From Dactylellina haptotyla (Eukaryota > Ascomycota > Orbiliomycetes > Orbiliales > Orbiliaceae): DNA of 64,000 nt. The stretch lies in the NCBI GenBank assembly GCA_031310005.1, contig CM062379.1, positions 6,324,001 through 6,388,000 of the forward strand, read 5' to 3'. The notes under the pieces were generated by a model. That model saw nothing but the letters and a program-made list of their open reading frames with translations. It was not told the DNA's origin and did no database searches. Below, piece by piece: positions 24,053-36,247 of this stretch; position 1 is the stretch's first letter, and each line of letters begins with the position of its first letter. A program made the position numbers and the translations under genes.

Positions 24053-26515
24053 ATGTTGTCTCTTAAGACACTATTGGTACTGGGCCTCCAGTTTCCCGCA
24101 TATCTAGCTCTCCCAACTGCGCAGGTCGCTCTGGGTTCGAAATCAACAGATAAATATAAACCACCAGAGGATCCACCTAGTTTCCTTCACACGCCGGATT
24201 CTCTATTGAGTGAATCAAAGGAGTTGACGGAGAACCATAAGACTCTAATAGATAGAATCACTAAGGAAATTACACCGGAGAATGCTACGTTCGACAACGT
24301 CATTGCTCCTCTCCAAGCCTACTATAATCAGATGGCACTTAAGCGTGGTATTCTTGACTTCTATAAGGAGGTTTCTCCTAACCCAGACCTGCGGGCTGCC
24401 TCAATAAAAGCCTCTAAACTCAGAACGGTAAGTAACATTCTAGAAGATACTTAAGCAACAGATTATTAAATCTAGTTCTCATAATTTAGGAATACTTCCT
24501 CGAAGCCGGAATGAAGAAAGATGTCTTTAAGCTTGTAAATGCCGTTGCCAAAAATCTTCCATCAGATCTCCTGGACGAGGCGAAATTATTGGTGGAGAGA
24601 ATGAACCATAATTATATCATGAGCGGGCTAGAGTTAGACGACAAGAAGCAGGCTCGGTTGAAGGATATCGAGATGGAACTTTCATCTCTCACCCTTGCCT
24701 TTTCGAAATCGTTGCGCGATGAGAATGGGGGTATCTGGCTTACGGAATCCGAGCTGAAAGGTGTTCCACAGAAGTCGATCAATACCTTTAAATCTGAGGA
24801 TAAAAATGGTCAGAAGAGCTACTTCGTAGCTTTCAAATCCTTGGAATTCGGTAAGATTTCTAGCCGCGCATTAGATCCCGACGTACGTAAAAAGGCAGAG
24901 TTCGCACACGAAAATAGATGCCCCGAGAATCTCGACCGTTTTGATAAAGTCATTAGACTTCGCCACGAGGAAGCACAGTTGCTAGGCTTTCCGTCTTACG
25001 CAGCCCTGGTGCTCAGCGAGAACAGAATGGCTAAGACACCAGAAAAAGTACATTCCTTTTTAGACGACCTTCGTGGCAAGGTAGCAGATCATGCCAAGAC
25101 GGAAGTGCAAAAGTTAAAGGACCTCAAAAAATCGGATATGGAAAGCCGTAACCAGACCTTCGATGGGAAATTCAATTTTTGGGATTCTCCCTTTTACTCT
25201 CATATGATGTATAAAAAGGAGTTCAAGATCGATGACAACATCCGCGAGTACTTCCCGGCTCCGAAGGTTCTTGATGGCATGATCAAGATCTTTGAACAGC
25301 TGTTCAATCTGAAGTTTGCTAAGATCGGATCGAATGCTAAAGTCGGTAGTGGAGAGCGAGGATGGCACGAAGATGTCAAAGTCTATGCGGTGAGAGATAG
25401 CGATGAGATTGGGGGTGAATTTGTTGGTTATTTGTATCTCGATTTGCACCCACGGTAAGCATTCGTCAACCTTTGGATTTCTTGAATAATCCTAACGATG
25501 AACCCATTTTAGTGAGGGTAAATATAGCCATGCGGCAAATTTTAACATCGTCCCAGGTTTTCTCAAAGACCCTAAAGATACAAAATCTCGCAGCTATCCA
25601 ACCACAGTCTTAGTAAGTATCAAATATTTCTCACATTAATATTGATGATCGGGACTAACCATTGGAATAGGTGACCAACTTCTCCAAGCCTAATGGCACA
25701 AACCCTGCTCTCTTTACATATGCAGAGACGAAAACCTTGTTTCATGAACTTGGTCATGGCATTCACAGTCTCGTATCTCGCACAATCTACTCGACATTCC
25801 ATGGGTAAGGACACTCTATCGCGCGCAGATTTTCATGGCAATACTAATTTATCTCAAAATATTCAGGACGCAAACCTCACGGGACTTTGTAGAAGCACCA
25901 TCACAAATGCTAGAAAATTGGATCTCAGAGCCTGCTCAACTTAAGGAACTATCTTCACATTATAAAACTGGAGAACACTTGCCAGATGAGCTTATAAAGT
26001 CGCTTATTGCATCTAAAAATGTAAGACCCACCAATTGTTCAGTTCTGAAAAAGAAATAGCTGATTGCTAACACTTTAATTTGCCCTAACTAGTATAATCA
26101 AGGCATATTTTACCTCAGGCAACTACAATTGAGCATGTTTGACATGCGTGTTCACGAGTTGAGCATGCCCAAGGATGAGAAACTCGATTCAAGCGTAACA
26201 TTCAACGAGCTCACAAACCAGTTGCATAACTACGAGAAAATACGGGATCTTAAGTTTGGACATAGTCACACTACTATTGGCCACATAATGGAAGGATACA
26301 GCGCCGGGTACTACGGTTACTTGTACTCCAAAGTCTTTGCACAGGACATGTACGCTCAATTCAAAAACCCGGTAGATCGGGAGACAGGAATGAAGTACCG
26401 CCGTGAAGTTTTAGAGAAGGGGGGCTCGAGAGAAGCCATGGACTTGCTGAAAGCATTCTTAGGCCGGGAACCCAACTCGAAGGCCTTTTTCAAAAACATC
26501 GGGATTACAGCCTAA
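24053..26515 (+). CDS. M3 family metallopeptidase (thimet oligopeptidase/saccharolysin-like) with signal peptide
   Basis: A zinc oligopeptidase cutting short peptides. Six exons fit in phase: 24053-24427, 24490-25454, 25513-25612, 25671-25804, 25867-26020 and 26093-26515, giving 716 residues. The zinc site is TLFHELGHGIHS near residue 505, with the third ligand in FVEAPSQMLENW. The substrate-loop region is GHIMEGYSAGYYGYLYSKVFAQDMY. All are M3A hallmarks. The first 20 residues (LKTLLVLGLQFPAYLALP) look like a secretory signal peptide rather than the charged N-terminus of cytosolic Prd1 or a mitochondrial presequence. I infer a secreted or vacuolar form. The frame is open upstream of 24053, but no better start is seen. 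A second M3 enzyme, OCT1, lies at 48718-51129. The family is certain; the localisation is an inference. Confidence 0.9.
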
Positions 26516-27216
26516 AATTAGTCTCGCTAGCCGGGCTAGGCTCAAACGTGGGTCCCGAGAAAACTAGATTTTAATACTATACTTGAAAATTAAGCTTTGA
26601 AAATATATCGTATAAATTTCTTTCATTATTATTCCTAGCGTCTTTCGCAATGTGAATTGGACCTACTTTTCCGTCTTACCATTCTTGTAGGTTGTTTTGC
26701 CTTTAGCGGATACTAAATCGTAGAAAGGCTCTGGAGCTTGACCGAACCACTTGTGTCATAGTGACGCGTACTCGCGAGCTCGGGACGGATATACTTTTTT
26801 GTGAATTGAAGATCGAGTTTTCTCATTTTGGTTCTACGAGCCAGTCCGATGCTATGCCAAATGGAGCGGACGTCGGTTAGCTGGTGCTCGGTTCTGCATC
26901 AAAGAATGGCTTAGTGTTGGGCCTGTATACGAGCGTGTCGTGTAACAACAAACAACCCACTGCTGGAGAAGTTTTGTGTTGTCAAGCCTCAAGCTGCGAG
27001 CTGCAAACTCCACCTCAATGCATAGCAATCTCCATCAGTGATCTCACCATCATCATCCAATCTTTCTTACATAACCAGGTCTCATTATCTTTGCACTTCA
27101 TCTACATTGAAGAATATCTCCTCGAGATAACTCTCATTCTCCCCTAGTCTCGTTGCCAATTCTCCCCTTGTTGAGTAACCATACATATTTGCTTCCTCGA
27201 TTTGTTGCTAGCAACG
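26516..27216. other. Intergenic spacer, promoter of the REC114-like gene
   Basis: 701 bp between two plus-strand genes. The left part is AT-rich with TTTTAATACT and ATATATCG stretches, and the right part is pyrimidine-rich. No coding frame with a recognisable product. Confidence 0.45.
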
Positions 27217-29255
27217 ATGGCGTCTACGAGTCAGTCATTCGCCATCGACAAGTATTCGTTCTGTGATGTGCCGATGTTGCAGCCTGAGATGAAGCCAATT
27301 TGGAATCATCATTCAGCTAGAGATCATATCTATCTGGTCTTGGATCATGAAGGTCCTCTTGAGCAACCTTCGGATCCTAGATTTCCCTATGTAAGCAGGC
27401 TAAGCTTGAAGATAATCTGGAGAGCCGAAACTCTGGTGAGTTAGAATGACCAAATTCTTGTCATATATTTTGTCCGGAACATGATTAACACCTCAATAGG
27501 AATTGATGAATGTATCTGATATCCTTCATCAAAAGACTAACCATCCTGGGTTTCCCAATATTATGTGCATGATACGAGAGCCATCATTAGCTTTGAAATA
27601 TGTCAATATGCGCGGCCAGACAGTAAGATCATTCGTATATTCTCATTGAATGTATTCTCATAAATTATCTCATCTAGCTGCGCCGTCTGCAAGTCAGATT
27701 CTGCCAAACAGAAGACTTCAAATCTGTCATGTTAGCCCTGAAGAGGATCGGATGCCCTGTGCAGTTTTACAATATGGAATCTGCCCAGCCGATCCAACCC
27801 AAACCTAGCGGTCACGAGTATCCAGGATCTAAGAATTCTAATCCTATAAGAAACGCGATCCAGTACCCTAGACCAGCCACTTCTCGGTCTCAGTTGGGGA
27901 CTGCCGCGAGTCTTATCCAGAACCGAGCACCTCTTTTCCCTCAGAGACTAGGATTAGCAGTGACTCATATCCCTAACAGACAGTCCCTCACTCCCAATAT
28001 TTCATCTCAAAATCACCAATTACCATGTGACGAGCCTCTTGACCAAATAATTTCAGATGGATACGCTGGTTTAGCGCATCAAAGCTTCCCATCGAGCCCA
28101 CCAGGACTACGTCAACATCCATTCAGTCTGGGAAGCAGTGGGAACAACTATTTGCAGCGAAATTCCAGCTTCCATCAAAATGGTACAGAGCAAGCAATAT
28201 TATCCCACGGTATAGGCTCTCAGTCTCAGTCTTTTTTCATGCAAAACCCGTATGACCAAGCCTTTCAGAAACATATGAGACAGGCAAACTCTGCAACTTG
28301 TTCGGTAACATCTAGGCCACCAACAGGTGCCAGTCTGATGACTTCTGTCCCCGTTTCCCGTGGGACTATCACTTCTGCAGGAACTCTATACGGTCCAAGT
28401 AGCCAAGTCTCAATTTATCAACAACCAAATTTAATTAACTTATCTCAACAATCATATATTGATATCTCAGCATCTCAACAGCTCCTCGCTGCCGACATTA
28501 GCGATGGGGAAAGCGTTCCGCCTCCTCGCCAGCTTCCGGATTTCGATGCTTTGAACAAGGTTCATGGGGATAAGTTGCTCCCAAGCTCCTCGGCGAAGCT
28601 GACAAGCTCTTTCAAGAGTACAAAGACCGGAAACAATGGCAAGGCTCCGCTTAAGCGCAAACGACAACTTGATGACACAGAAACTACTGAAAATATCACT
28701 GACAATGCTACGGAGACTAAGAAAGCCAATGAAAAGAAGGTACCAGCGAGGAAAGCCAAGGTTACTACTGCCGCCAACAAAGCCCCGGTTACTCCAAAGC
28801 CTATTATTGCCACCAAATCGAAGAAGAAGGCACCGACTAAAGCAAAAGCGTCGTCGCCAGTGGTTGTCACACCTATCCGGTCGAAAACAACCGGAAGCAC
28901 TCCGATCCTTTCCCCTGCGAGAACCCCACTTTCCAAAAAGCTAAAAGCAATGCAGCCGACCTCTGCTTCAACTTTAAATAAAGGGCAGTGCCAAGCGAAG
29001 AAATACCCGGACACTAGTATTCCGACAGCTCTGGATTCCATAACAATGTTACACAACGACAATGAAGTTATTGATGAGAACTTGCTCGCACAACTGATCC
29101 ATAGCGACGAGCACTTGAAAATGGTGCAGAGACTTGAGAAGGTATGGGGGAGAATGGGGTTTGGACTCAGACTCAGGGCGAGTGGGATGTTCGGAGAAAT
29201 TGTGGAATCAATTGGCAACAAAGATCAGCTGATTCCCACGTCGGCTATGTCCTAA
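27217..29255 (+). CDS. Probable Rec114-like meiotic recombination protein
   Basis: Rec114 is a partner of Mei4 and Mer2 that activates Spo11. Exons 27217-27435, 27500-27622 and 27678-29255 give 639 residues. The first 175 residues form a compact domain with LSLKIIWRAETLELM, SLALKYVNMRGQTLRRLQVRF and FKSVMLALKRIGCPVQFY; this fits the N-terminal PH-like part of Rec114, including the helix ending in GCPV. A long Gln/Asn/Ser-rich linker follows. Then comes a Lys/Thr/Pro-rich basic stretch (KRKRQL, KSKKKAPTKAKA). A C-terminal helical block, LLAQLIHSDEHLKMVQRLEKVWGRMGF, resembles the conserved C-terminal motif that binds Mei4. I reach this from motif memory and not from an alignment, so the name is tentative. 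Rec114 evolves fast and the linker is typical. An alternative is a general DNA-binding regulator. Confidence 0.6.
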
Positions 29256-30722
29256 ATGGAAAGGCAAGCGTACCAGCTAACCGCCAGATGAGTGATAATA
29301 GTATGTTTAGATATTTGGTTGCTACTGCTGGTGGGGTTCGGTATATTAGAAATTTCTTTGGAAAAAATTTACCGGGTGCGAGGAACTTCTTCAGACACTA
29401 GTAGTCCGATCCTGTTTGCCCAACGCTTGGCCGGATGGGCTGCCGTGCAAGCGACCATTATGAGGAACGTTAAAGATTTGGTTTTTAGCGCATATGTAGA
29501 GAAAGACTTAGCTAAGGCATAATTTTAATGGTTTTCGGTCTAAAATATCGACTGGAACTGCAATTATTGGTTTAAGATGGTGTAGAGCGACAGAAAACAT
29601 GTGCATGTTGTGAATAGCTTCGGTCAACTAGTAAGCGGCTCTCGGAATGGAAGTCTAGACAAGAACATTTCCCAAAAAAGGTATGCGGGAAAGCCCAGCG
29701 GGGCCTGCGCAGGTGGGAAGCAGGCGACGGGTCTCTGGAGTTTTAAAAGCTTAAGAGAGCCTCTCGTAAAACCCACCTTTACGAACTCCATTTCCAGCAC
29801 GCCGGACGCTAGCTGCCTTAGCAAGCCATAGCTATTAATTCCTAGCCTGACATTCAGCAAGCAGTCGCCATGTCGGTTTATCTGCTCGATTTTCGCCTGT
29901 CGCTCCCGAAAGGGTAATCCCGCTTTGGGAAGCAGCCAATCAGAGGCCCACGCTACCCACATCCGCCCGATTTCATCTGCCAACTCGGCTCGACAACACA
30001 AATATCGCCCGCCAGAATGGTGCGACACGGCGCTAGACTTACTTAAAGGGCTTCGATGCATACAGGCACGTTATGAGCCAGACGGAGCTTTGAGGGATCT
30101 AGTTCTCAAAATGTCCATTCGCTCCATATTATCTTGGCCGCTACAACTTTACCAACCCTTCAGGATTGAAACGGCGCAACAGACCGGGGCTTGCTAGCCC
30201 GTATGCATGCAGATGGAGCCTATTAAGGTGGGCACCCACTCGCTCACTTACCATCAATGTCATTCAGACGCGGGCTAACCGCTTCGCATCATGTGCTTCC
30301 TGTACCTACCGCCTCGGAAAATAGAGTTCTCAAAAATACCTGGGTCCACTCCGCATATGTCCTTACGGCAGTGCTCAAAGCAAGCAAGGTTACTGAACGC
30401 TACCATCACGCATGCATCCGACTCAGCAATGCCTCCTCCAAGGATTAGTTTCGTTTTGTAAAATTGAGATATATATATAAGGATCCCCGTTCTGCTTTTC
30501 CGACGCAAGTTCTTCCTTGTTTCGCTCTGCATATCGGCCCGGCTTACACCAGTCCTTCCTTTTTGCCGATTGTCGACAGTCACTCTCTTTCTGTTGGCAG
30601 TTGAAGTCCCTCTTTTGAAACTGGTTTACTGACGATCGTTCTTTTGAATTACTACACATTCTTTCATATCCACCTTCTTTCGTATTCAAAATTCGATTCT
30701 CTTATAATTTGCCGCAGCTAAG
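29256..30722. other. Intergenic region and promoter of the mucin-like gene
   Basis: 1.47 kb with only short frames and no recognisable product. The right 250 bp has a TATA element at 30469-30480 followed by a CT-rich leader running to the start codon. Confidence 0.5.
30469..30480 (+). promoter_or_regulatory. Candidate TATA box of the mucin-like gene
   Basis: ATATATATATAA lies about 245 bp before the start codon and is followed by a pyrimidine-rich leader, as in strongly expressed fungal cell-wall genes. Confidence 0.5.
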
Positions 30723-33700
30723 ATGAAGGTCAGCGTGCCAGTGCTCACTGCCCTGCTCCTCAGGTATGAAGAATCGAATCCCGTGTCGTTTAATGAGGTT
30801 TTGGCCAAGTAAACCGCGAAAACAAAGGATTGTGTTGACATCGCCACAAACAGCCTTCCTTTGGCAATTGCTCAGGACGACGGCTATGGAGACGACGGCT
30901 ACGGAGATGATGGTTATGGCGGCTATGATGACCCGAAAACCGCAAAATCCACTTGCAAGCCATCAACCAGCTGGAAGACCTCGATCATCACGAAAACCAA
31001 ATGGATCGACCCCAAAACCATCTTCAGGACTCAGTATGTCACCAAGCCAAAATGGGTAACCAAGACCGAGTATACAACAAGGACCGTCTGGACCACTACC
31101 ACCAAGCCCGTAAGTACAAAAGACTTCTTCTCGTAATCTTACTTCCGTGATCTCCGATGGTATACCAAATCCTTGAATGGAAGAAATTAACGACCGTTTC
31201 TACTATGTAGGCTGGTCCAGATACGAGCACGAGCTCGACAGGAGGTTCCAGTTCATCGTCGACAGGTTCTAGCGCCGGTGTCTCTAGCTCATCGACCACA
31301 GGGTCTTCCCAGGTCATCAGCAGCACTAGTAATACTAACACCAGCTCTGGATTTAGCACTTCAACTAAGGGCTCTTCATCTTCTGTAATCATCAGTTACA
31401 CCTCTACCTCTACTGGCGGTTCTACAAGCTCTGGAACTAGCTCTTCTGGTGGTGTTTCGTCTTCTACTACTGGCGTTTCGCAGAAGGATGTTTCTAGCAC
31501 CACCTCTGGTGGTACCGGCGGTAGTTCCACTTCTACTGGCGGTTCCAGCTCTCAACTTGGCGGTTCCAGCTCTACATCTGGCAACACTAGCGATATTGGA
31601 TCTTCAACTGGTACCACTAGCGAGGGACCAACCTCTAGCATCACTGGCAAGATTACTTCTACCACTGGAGGTTCCAGCTCCGAGCCTGGTATTTCAAGCT
31701 CTACGTCTGGCAACACCAGTGATATCGGATCTTCGACTGGTACTAGTGACATCTCGACGTCTACTGGAGGTTCTAGCTCTCAACCTGGCGGTTCCAGCTC
31801 TACATCTGGCAACACCAGTGATATTGGATCTTCGACTGCTACCACTAGCGAGGGACCGAGCTCTAGCGTTACCGGCAAGATTACTTCTACCACTGCAGGT
31901 TCCAGCTCCGAGCCTGGCATTTCAAGCTCTACGTCTGGTAGCACCAGTGATATCTCGACTTCCACTGGAGGTTCCAGCTCTGAACCTGGTTCATCTACTA
32001 CGGGTGTAACCTCCTCCACAGGTGGCTCTACATCTGAGTCTGGTAGCTCTACAGGCTCCTCTGAATCTGTCACGTCTACTAGCGATGTCAACTCTTCTAC
32101 GACCTCCGTTGTATCTCAGAAAGATATATCTAGCAGTACTAGTGAGGGACCAACCTCCAGCATTACCAGTGATATCTCGACTTCTACTGGCGGCTCTAGC
32201 TCTGAGCCCGGTGTTTCAAGCTCCACCTCGAGTAATACCAGTGATGTCTCTACTTCCACTGGAGGTTCTTCGAGCTCTGGATCCGGAACAAGCTCTGTTC
32301 CCACTTCAACTACATCCTCCGGAATTACCTCTGGATCATCTACAGCATCTGACACCTCTAGCGTTTCTGATACTTCTGTTATTTCTTCAACTACTAGCGG
32401 TGCCACAAGCTCCAGCACAGATACTACCACTGATGTCTCCTCGACCAGCGGAAAATCTAGCAGCACCGGCGTAAGCTCCACTAGTGGTATTTCTTCAGAT
32501 ACTGATACTAGCTCCACCACATCCAAAGCCTCCTCAACCAGCTCTGGTGCAACGTCTGATGTTGCCTCTGATACAACCACCAGTCTTACCAGCTCAGGTG
32601 CTTCTTCAACTGGTGCCTCTTCAAGCTCTATCAGCACCGACACTTCTGATGTTGGAAGCAGCACCAGCCCTACCAGCTCCGGAGCATCGTCAACTAGTGC
32701 TGCTTCGAGTTCTACTGATACCAACACTTCTGATATCGGAAGCAGTACTAGCCCGACCAGCTCCGGCGCTTCCTCCACTAGCTCAGGAGCATCGTCAACT
32801 GGCGCATCTTCAAGCTCTGTTACCGACACTTCTGACATCGGAAGCAGTACTAGCCCAACCAGCTCCGGTGCTTCCTCCACTAGCTCGGGAGTGTCTTCGA
32901 CTGGTGCTTCCTCGAGCTCTGTTACCGACACTTCTGATATCGGAAGCAGCACCAGCCCGACCAGCTCTGGTGCTTCATCAACTGGTGCCTCCTCAAGCTC
33001 TGCTACTGATACCTCTGATATTGGAAGCAGTACCAGTCCTCCACTAGCTCGGGAGTGTCTTCGACTGGTGCTTCCTCGAGCTCTGTTACCGACACTTCTG
33101 ATATCGGAAGCAGCACCAGCCCGACCAGCTCTGGTGCTTCATCAACTGGTGCCTCCTCAAGCTCTGCTACTGATACCTCTGATATTGGAAGCAGTACCAG
33201 CCCAACCAGCTCTGGCGTTTCCTCCACCAGCTCCGGAGCATCGTCAACTGTTGCATCCTCAAGCACAGATACTTCTGATATTGGAAGCAGCACCAGCCCA
33301 ACCAGCTCAGGTGCCTCATCAACTGGTGCATCCTCGAGCACAGATACTTCTGATATTGGAAGCAGCACCAGCCCAACCAGCTCCGGCGCTTCTTCCACTA
33401 CCTCTGATGCTTCCACCACCAGCACCAACGCGTCCGTCCAAGACATCAGCTCTACTAGCTCAGGTGCCTCGTCAACTGGTGCATCCTCAAGCACTGATAC
33501 CTCTGATATCGGAAGCAGTACTAGCCCAACCAGCTCCGGAGCATCGTCAACTGGTGCATCCTCGAGCACTGATACTTCTGATATCGGAAGTAGCACTAGC
33601 CCGACTAGCTCTGGAGCATCGTCAACTGGCGCATCTTCAAGCTCTATTACCGATACCTCTGATATTGGAAGCAGCACCAGCCCGACCAGCTTGGGTGTCT

Positions 33701-35286
33701 CATCAACTGGTGCATCCTCGAGCACAGATACTTCTGATATTGGAAGCAGCACCAGCCCAACTAGCTCTGGTGCTTCATCAACTGGTGCCTCCTCAAGCTC
33801 TGCTACTGATACTTCTGATATCGGAAGTAGCACCAGCCCAACTAGCTCCGGAGCATCGTCAACTGCCGCATCCTCGAGCTCTGTTACCGATACCTCTGAT
33901 ATCGGAAGCAGCACTAGCCCAACCAGCTCTGGTGTCTCATCAACTGCCGCATCCTCAAGCTCTGTTACTGATACCTCTGATATCGGAAGCAGCACTAGCC
34001 CAACCAGCTCTGGAGCATCGTCAACTGGTTCTTCGAGCTCTGTTACTGATACCTCTGATATCGGAAGCAGCACTAGCCCAACCAGCTCTGGTGTCTCATC
34101 AACTGCCGCATCTTCAAGCTCTATTACCGATACCTCTGATATCGGAAGCAGCACTAGCCCAACCAGCTCTGGTGTCTCATCAACTGCCGCATCTTCAAGC
34201 TCTATTACCGATACCTCTGATATTGGAAGCAGCACCAGCCCGACCAGCTCGGGTGTCTCATCAACTGGTGCATCCTCGAGCACTGATACTTCCGATATTG
34301 GAAGCAGCACCAGCCCCACCAGCTCAGGTGTCTCATCAACTGGTTCTTCGAGCTCTGCTACTGATACTTCTGATATTGGAAGCAGCACCAGCCCAACTAG
34401 CTCCGGAGTATCGTCAACTGCCGCATCCTCGAGCTCTGTTACCGATACTTCTGATATCGGAAGCAGCACTAGCCCAACTAGCTCCGGAGTATCGTCAACT
34501 GGTTCTTCGAGCTCTGTTACTGATACCTCTGATATCGGAAGCAGCACCAGCCCAACCAGCTCTGGTGCATCTTCCACGGTTGACTCTGCTACGACTAGCC
34601 CGACTAGCTCTGGTGCTTCTTCGAGTGCAACCGATACATCCAGCACTGATACATCGTCGACCGACACTGCCACCAGTCCTACCAGCTCCGCTGCATCTAC
34701 CACAAGCTCAGGTGCATCTATCCAAAACAACTCTTCTACTAGCCCGACTAGTTCAGTCGCATCTACCACCTCTGCAGGTTCTAGCAGCTCTGACACCTCC
34801 GCTACCGATACCAGCACAAGCCCTACGAGCTCTGGCGCATCTTCAACGGCTGACACTACTGCCACCAGCCCCACCAGTTCGACTGCATCCAGCTCGGCCA
34901 CCAGCTCCATCCCCACCAGCTCCATCCCATCCAATTCGACTACAACCGCGGCCTCCTCTAGCTCCGCTTCAAGCTCTGTCCCAACTAGTTTTATCCCGAG
35001 CAGCTCCATTCCATCCAACTCGACAACCACCGCGGCTCCATCTTCCACACTAGACAATATCGTCGTCGGTGTTTCCGTCGATGATAACGGTGTCACCCAC
35101 TTGCTCACACGTACCCTCACTGACGACGTCAATGCAACGCCTACTTCCACCCCTGCAACGACCTCAGCTCAGCCCACAGACGCTGGTGGTGATACTCCTA
35201 TCAAGGTTGGATTTTCTGTTGATCCTAGCGGAAACACAGTGGTTGTCTTCGGCAATGGTGCTGCAGCTACTAACAAGCCGGTGTAA
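30723..35286 (+). CDS. Secreted Ser/Thr-rich mucin-like cell-wall protein with long repeats (frame broken by a duplication)
   Basis: Exons 30723-30763, 30854-31109 and 31211-35286. A signal peptide (MKVSVPVLTALLLS-LPLAIA) is split by the first intron. The mature N-terminus has three GYGDD units, then a Thr/Lys-rich segment (TCKPSTSWKT, TKTKW, TEYTTRTVW). The third exon, about 1,360 codons, is almost only Ser, Thr, Gly and Ala, with some 23 copies of a unit built on TDTSDIGSSTSPTSSG. The last 80 residues are more ordered (DNIVVGVSVDDNGVTHLL, VGFSVDPSGNTVVVFGN). The composition predicts dense O-glycosylation and a wall or surface role. No hydrophobic GPI-anchor tail is present. The frame that enters the third exon shifts at about 33040, where an exact 164-bp tandem duplication (32876-33039 and 33040-33203) changes phase. 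The reading frame downstream stays open to the stop. This may be an assembly artefact or a real slip. Confidence 0.75.
32640..34570 (+). repeat. Coding repeat array, about 23 units of 25-33 codons
   Basis: Each unit holds DTSDIGSSTSPTSSG followed by a variable VSSTAASSSS-like spacer. Units differ by synonymous changes and spacer length, so it is a degenerate minisatellite that evolved by unequal exchange while keeping the frame, apart from the 164-bp copy. Confidence 0.9.
32876..33203 (+). repeat. Exact 164-bp tandem duplication that shifts the frame
   Basis: The sequence starting TCCACTAGCTCGGGAGTG at 32876 recurs at 33040 and matches base for base until the last few positions (AGTCC against AGCCC). 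The period of 164 is not a multiple of three, while neighbouring units are. Confidence 0.92.
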
Positions 35287-36247
35287 AAAGAGGTACCTTC
35301 GGTTCATGAAGAGATATTAAAGAAGCAAAAGAAACCTATACGAAGATACGAGAAGAAAAGAAAAATCTAAAAGCGATTTTTTTTACATCGAGATTTTTTT
35401 TAAGTATAGGCAAATCTTTTACCGTCGTTTACCTTGAAGCAAAGAACGTTTACGCATTTCTTTAAATACGCATCTATCGTTTTTGTCGATCCCGCGCCCG
35501 TTTTCGAGAGCAGAAAGAAGACACGAAAAATCGAAATTTCGAAAGGTTTATTAAAAGATCTGTGTATCATTCTCATTCCATTATATTTTCCATCTATGCC
35601 CTTTTGTTTTTTTTGAAAGACATGTGTGCGTGTGCGTGTTAACCTTGACTATAGATTGAAAAGAAAGACTGATTATTAGCATATCAACTTGATGGCCGGC
35701 AAGTATAAAATAAGGCAGCATATGAGAAGGGAAGGGGAGGTTCGGTTGGATGAACTTGAGGGCTAGGTAGATTTCCTAGATTAGACTCTAGCTAGCTCTC
35801 CGTACAATTCAACGACAGTTAACAAGCATCAATAATTGGTCATGCGCGAGGTGTTGATTCTTAAAACGTAACAGTGTAGTCAGATGTGGCGGTGCCCCTT
35901 ATCAAGATGCTGTGGCGGGTGAAGCTAGAGCCAACGGCCATGTTTCATTATCCGCAAAAATCTGAGGGAGGTAGAACTTGAAAAACCGGAAAGATGCGGA
36001 TGTATAACGTATTTCTATATATATGACTGTCGAGTAGATGCATAGGAACTCCAAGAGTAAGCCGCAAAATGAAGCAAAGAGGGATATCAAAGCCTTGTTC
36101 CGCCGAAATTTAATAACCAAATAAAATGTAAATGATGTATCTGGATATCATATCCAAACCAGTAAACTGCAGACCTGTTAAAAAATAACCAAAATTCGCC
36201 CGTCCCAAGCAATAAATAAACGTGCATTGCGCTCCGGTGTGGTGACC
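35287..36247. other. Convergent 3' flanks of the mucin-like gene and ARL3
   Basis: 961 bp of AT-rich sequence between convergent genes, with several AATAAA-like and poly-T stretches. No gene recognised. Confidence 0.55.

Noticed and set aside
28562-29221. 219-codon minus-strand frame rich in hydrophobic residues
   Set aside because: Complement of the Lys/Thr-rich linker of the REC114-like gene; apparent membrane segments are a codon artefact.
29592-30230. Possible tRNA or transposon remnant in a GC-rich stretch
   Set aside because: No A/B box pair, cloverleaf or terminal repeats could be found by eye.
32889-33045. Intron in the mucin exon in place of a frameshift
   Set aside because: GT and AG can be found, but no good branch site; an exact tandem copy explains the shift better. 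Not fully excluded.
33003-35150. A 715-codon minus-strand frame and a second long plus-strand frame over the mucin repeats
   Set aside because: Repeat units of a multiple of three bases without stops keep all frames open; the signal peptide and splice phase support only the Ser/Thr-rich plus frame.
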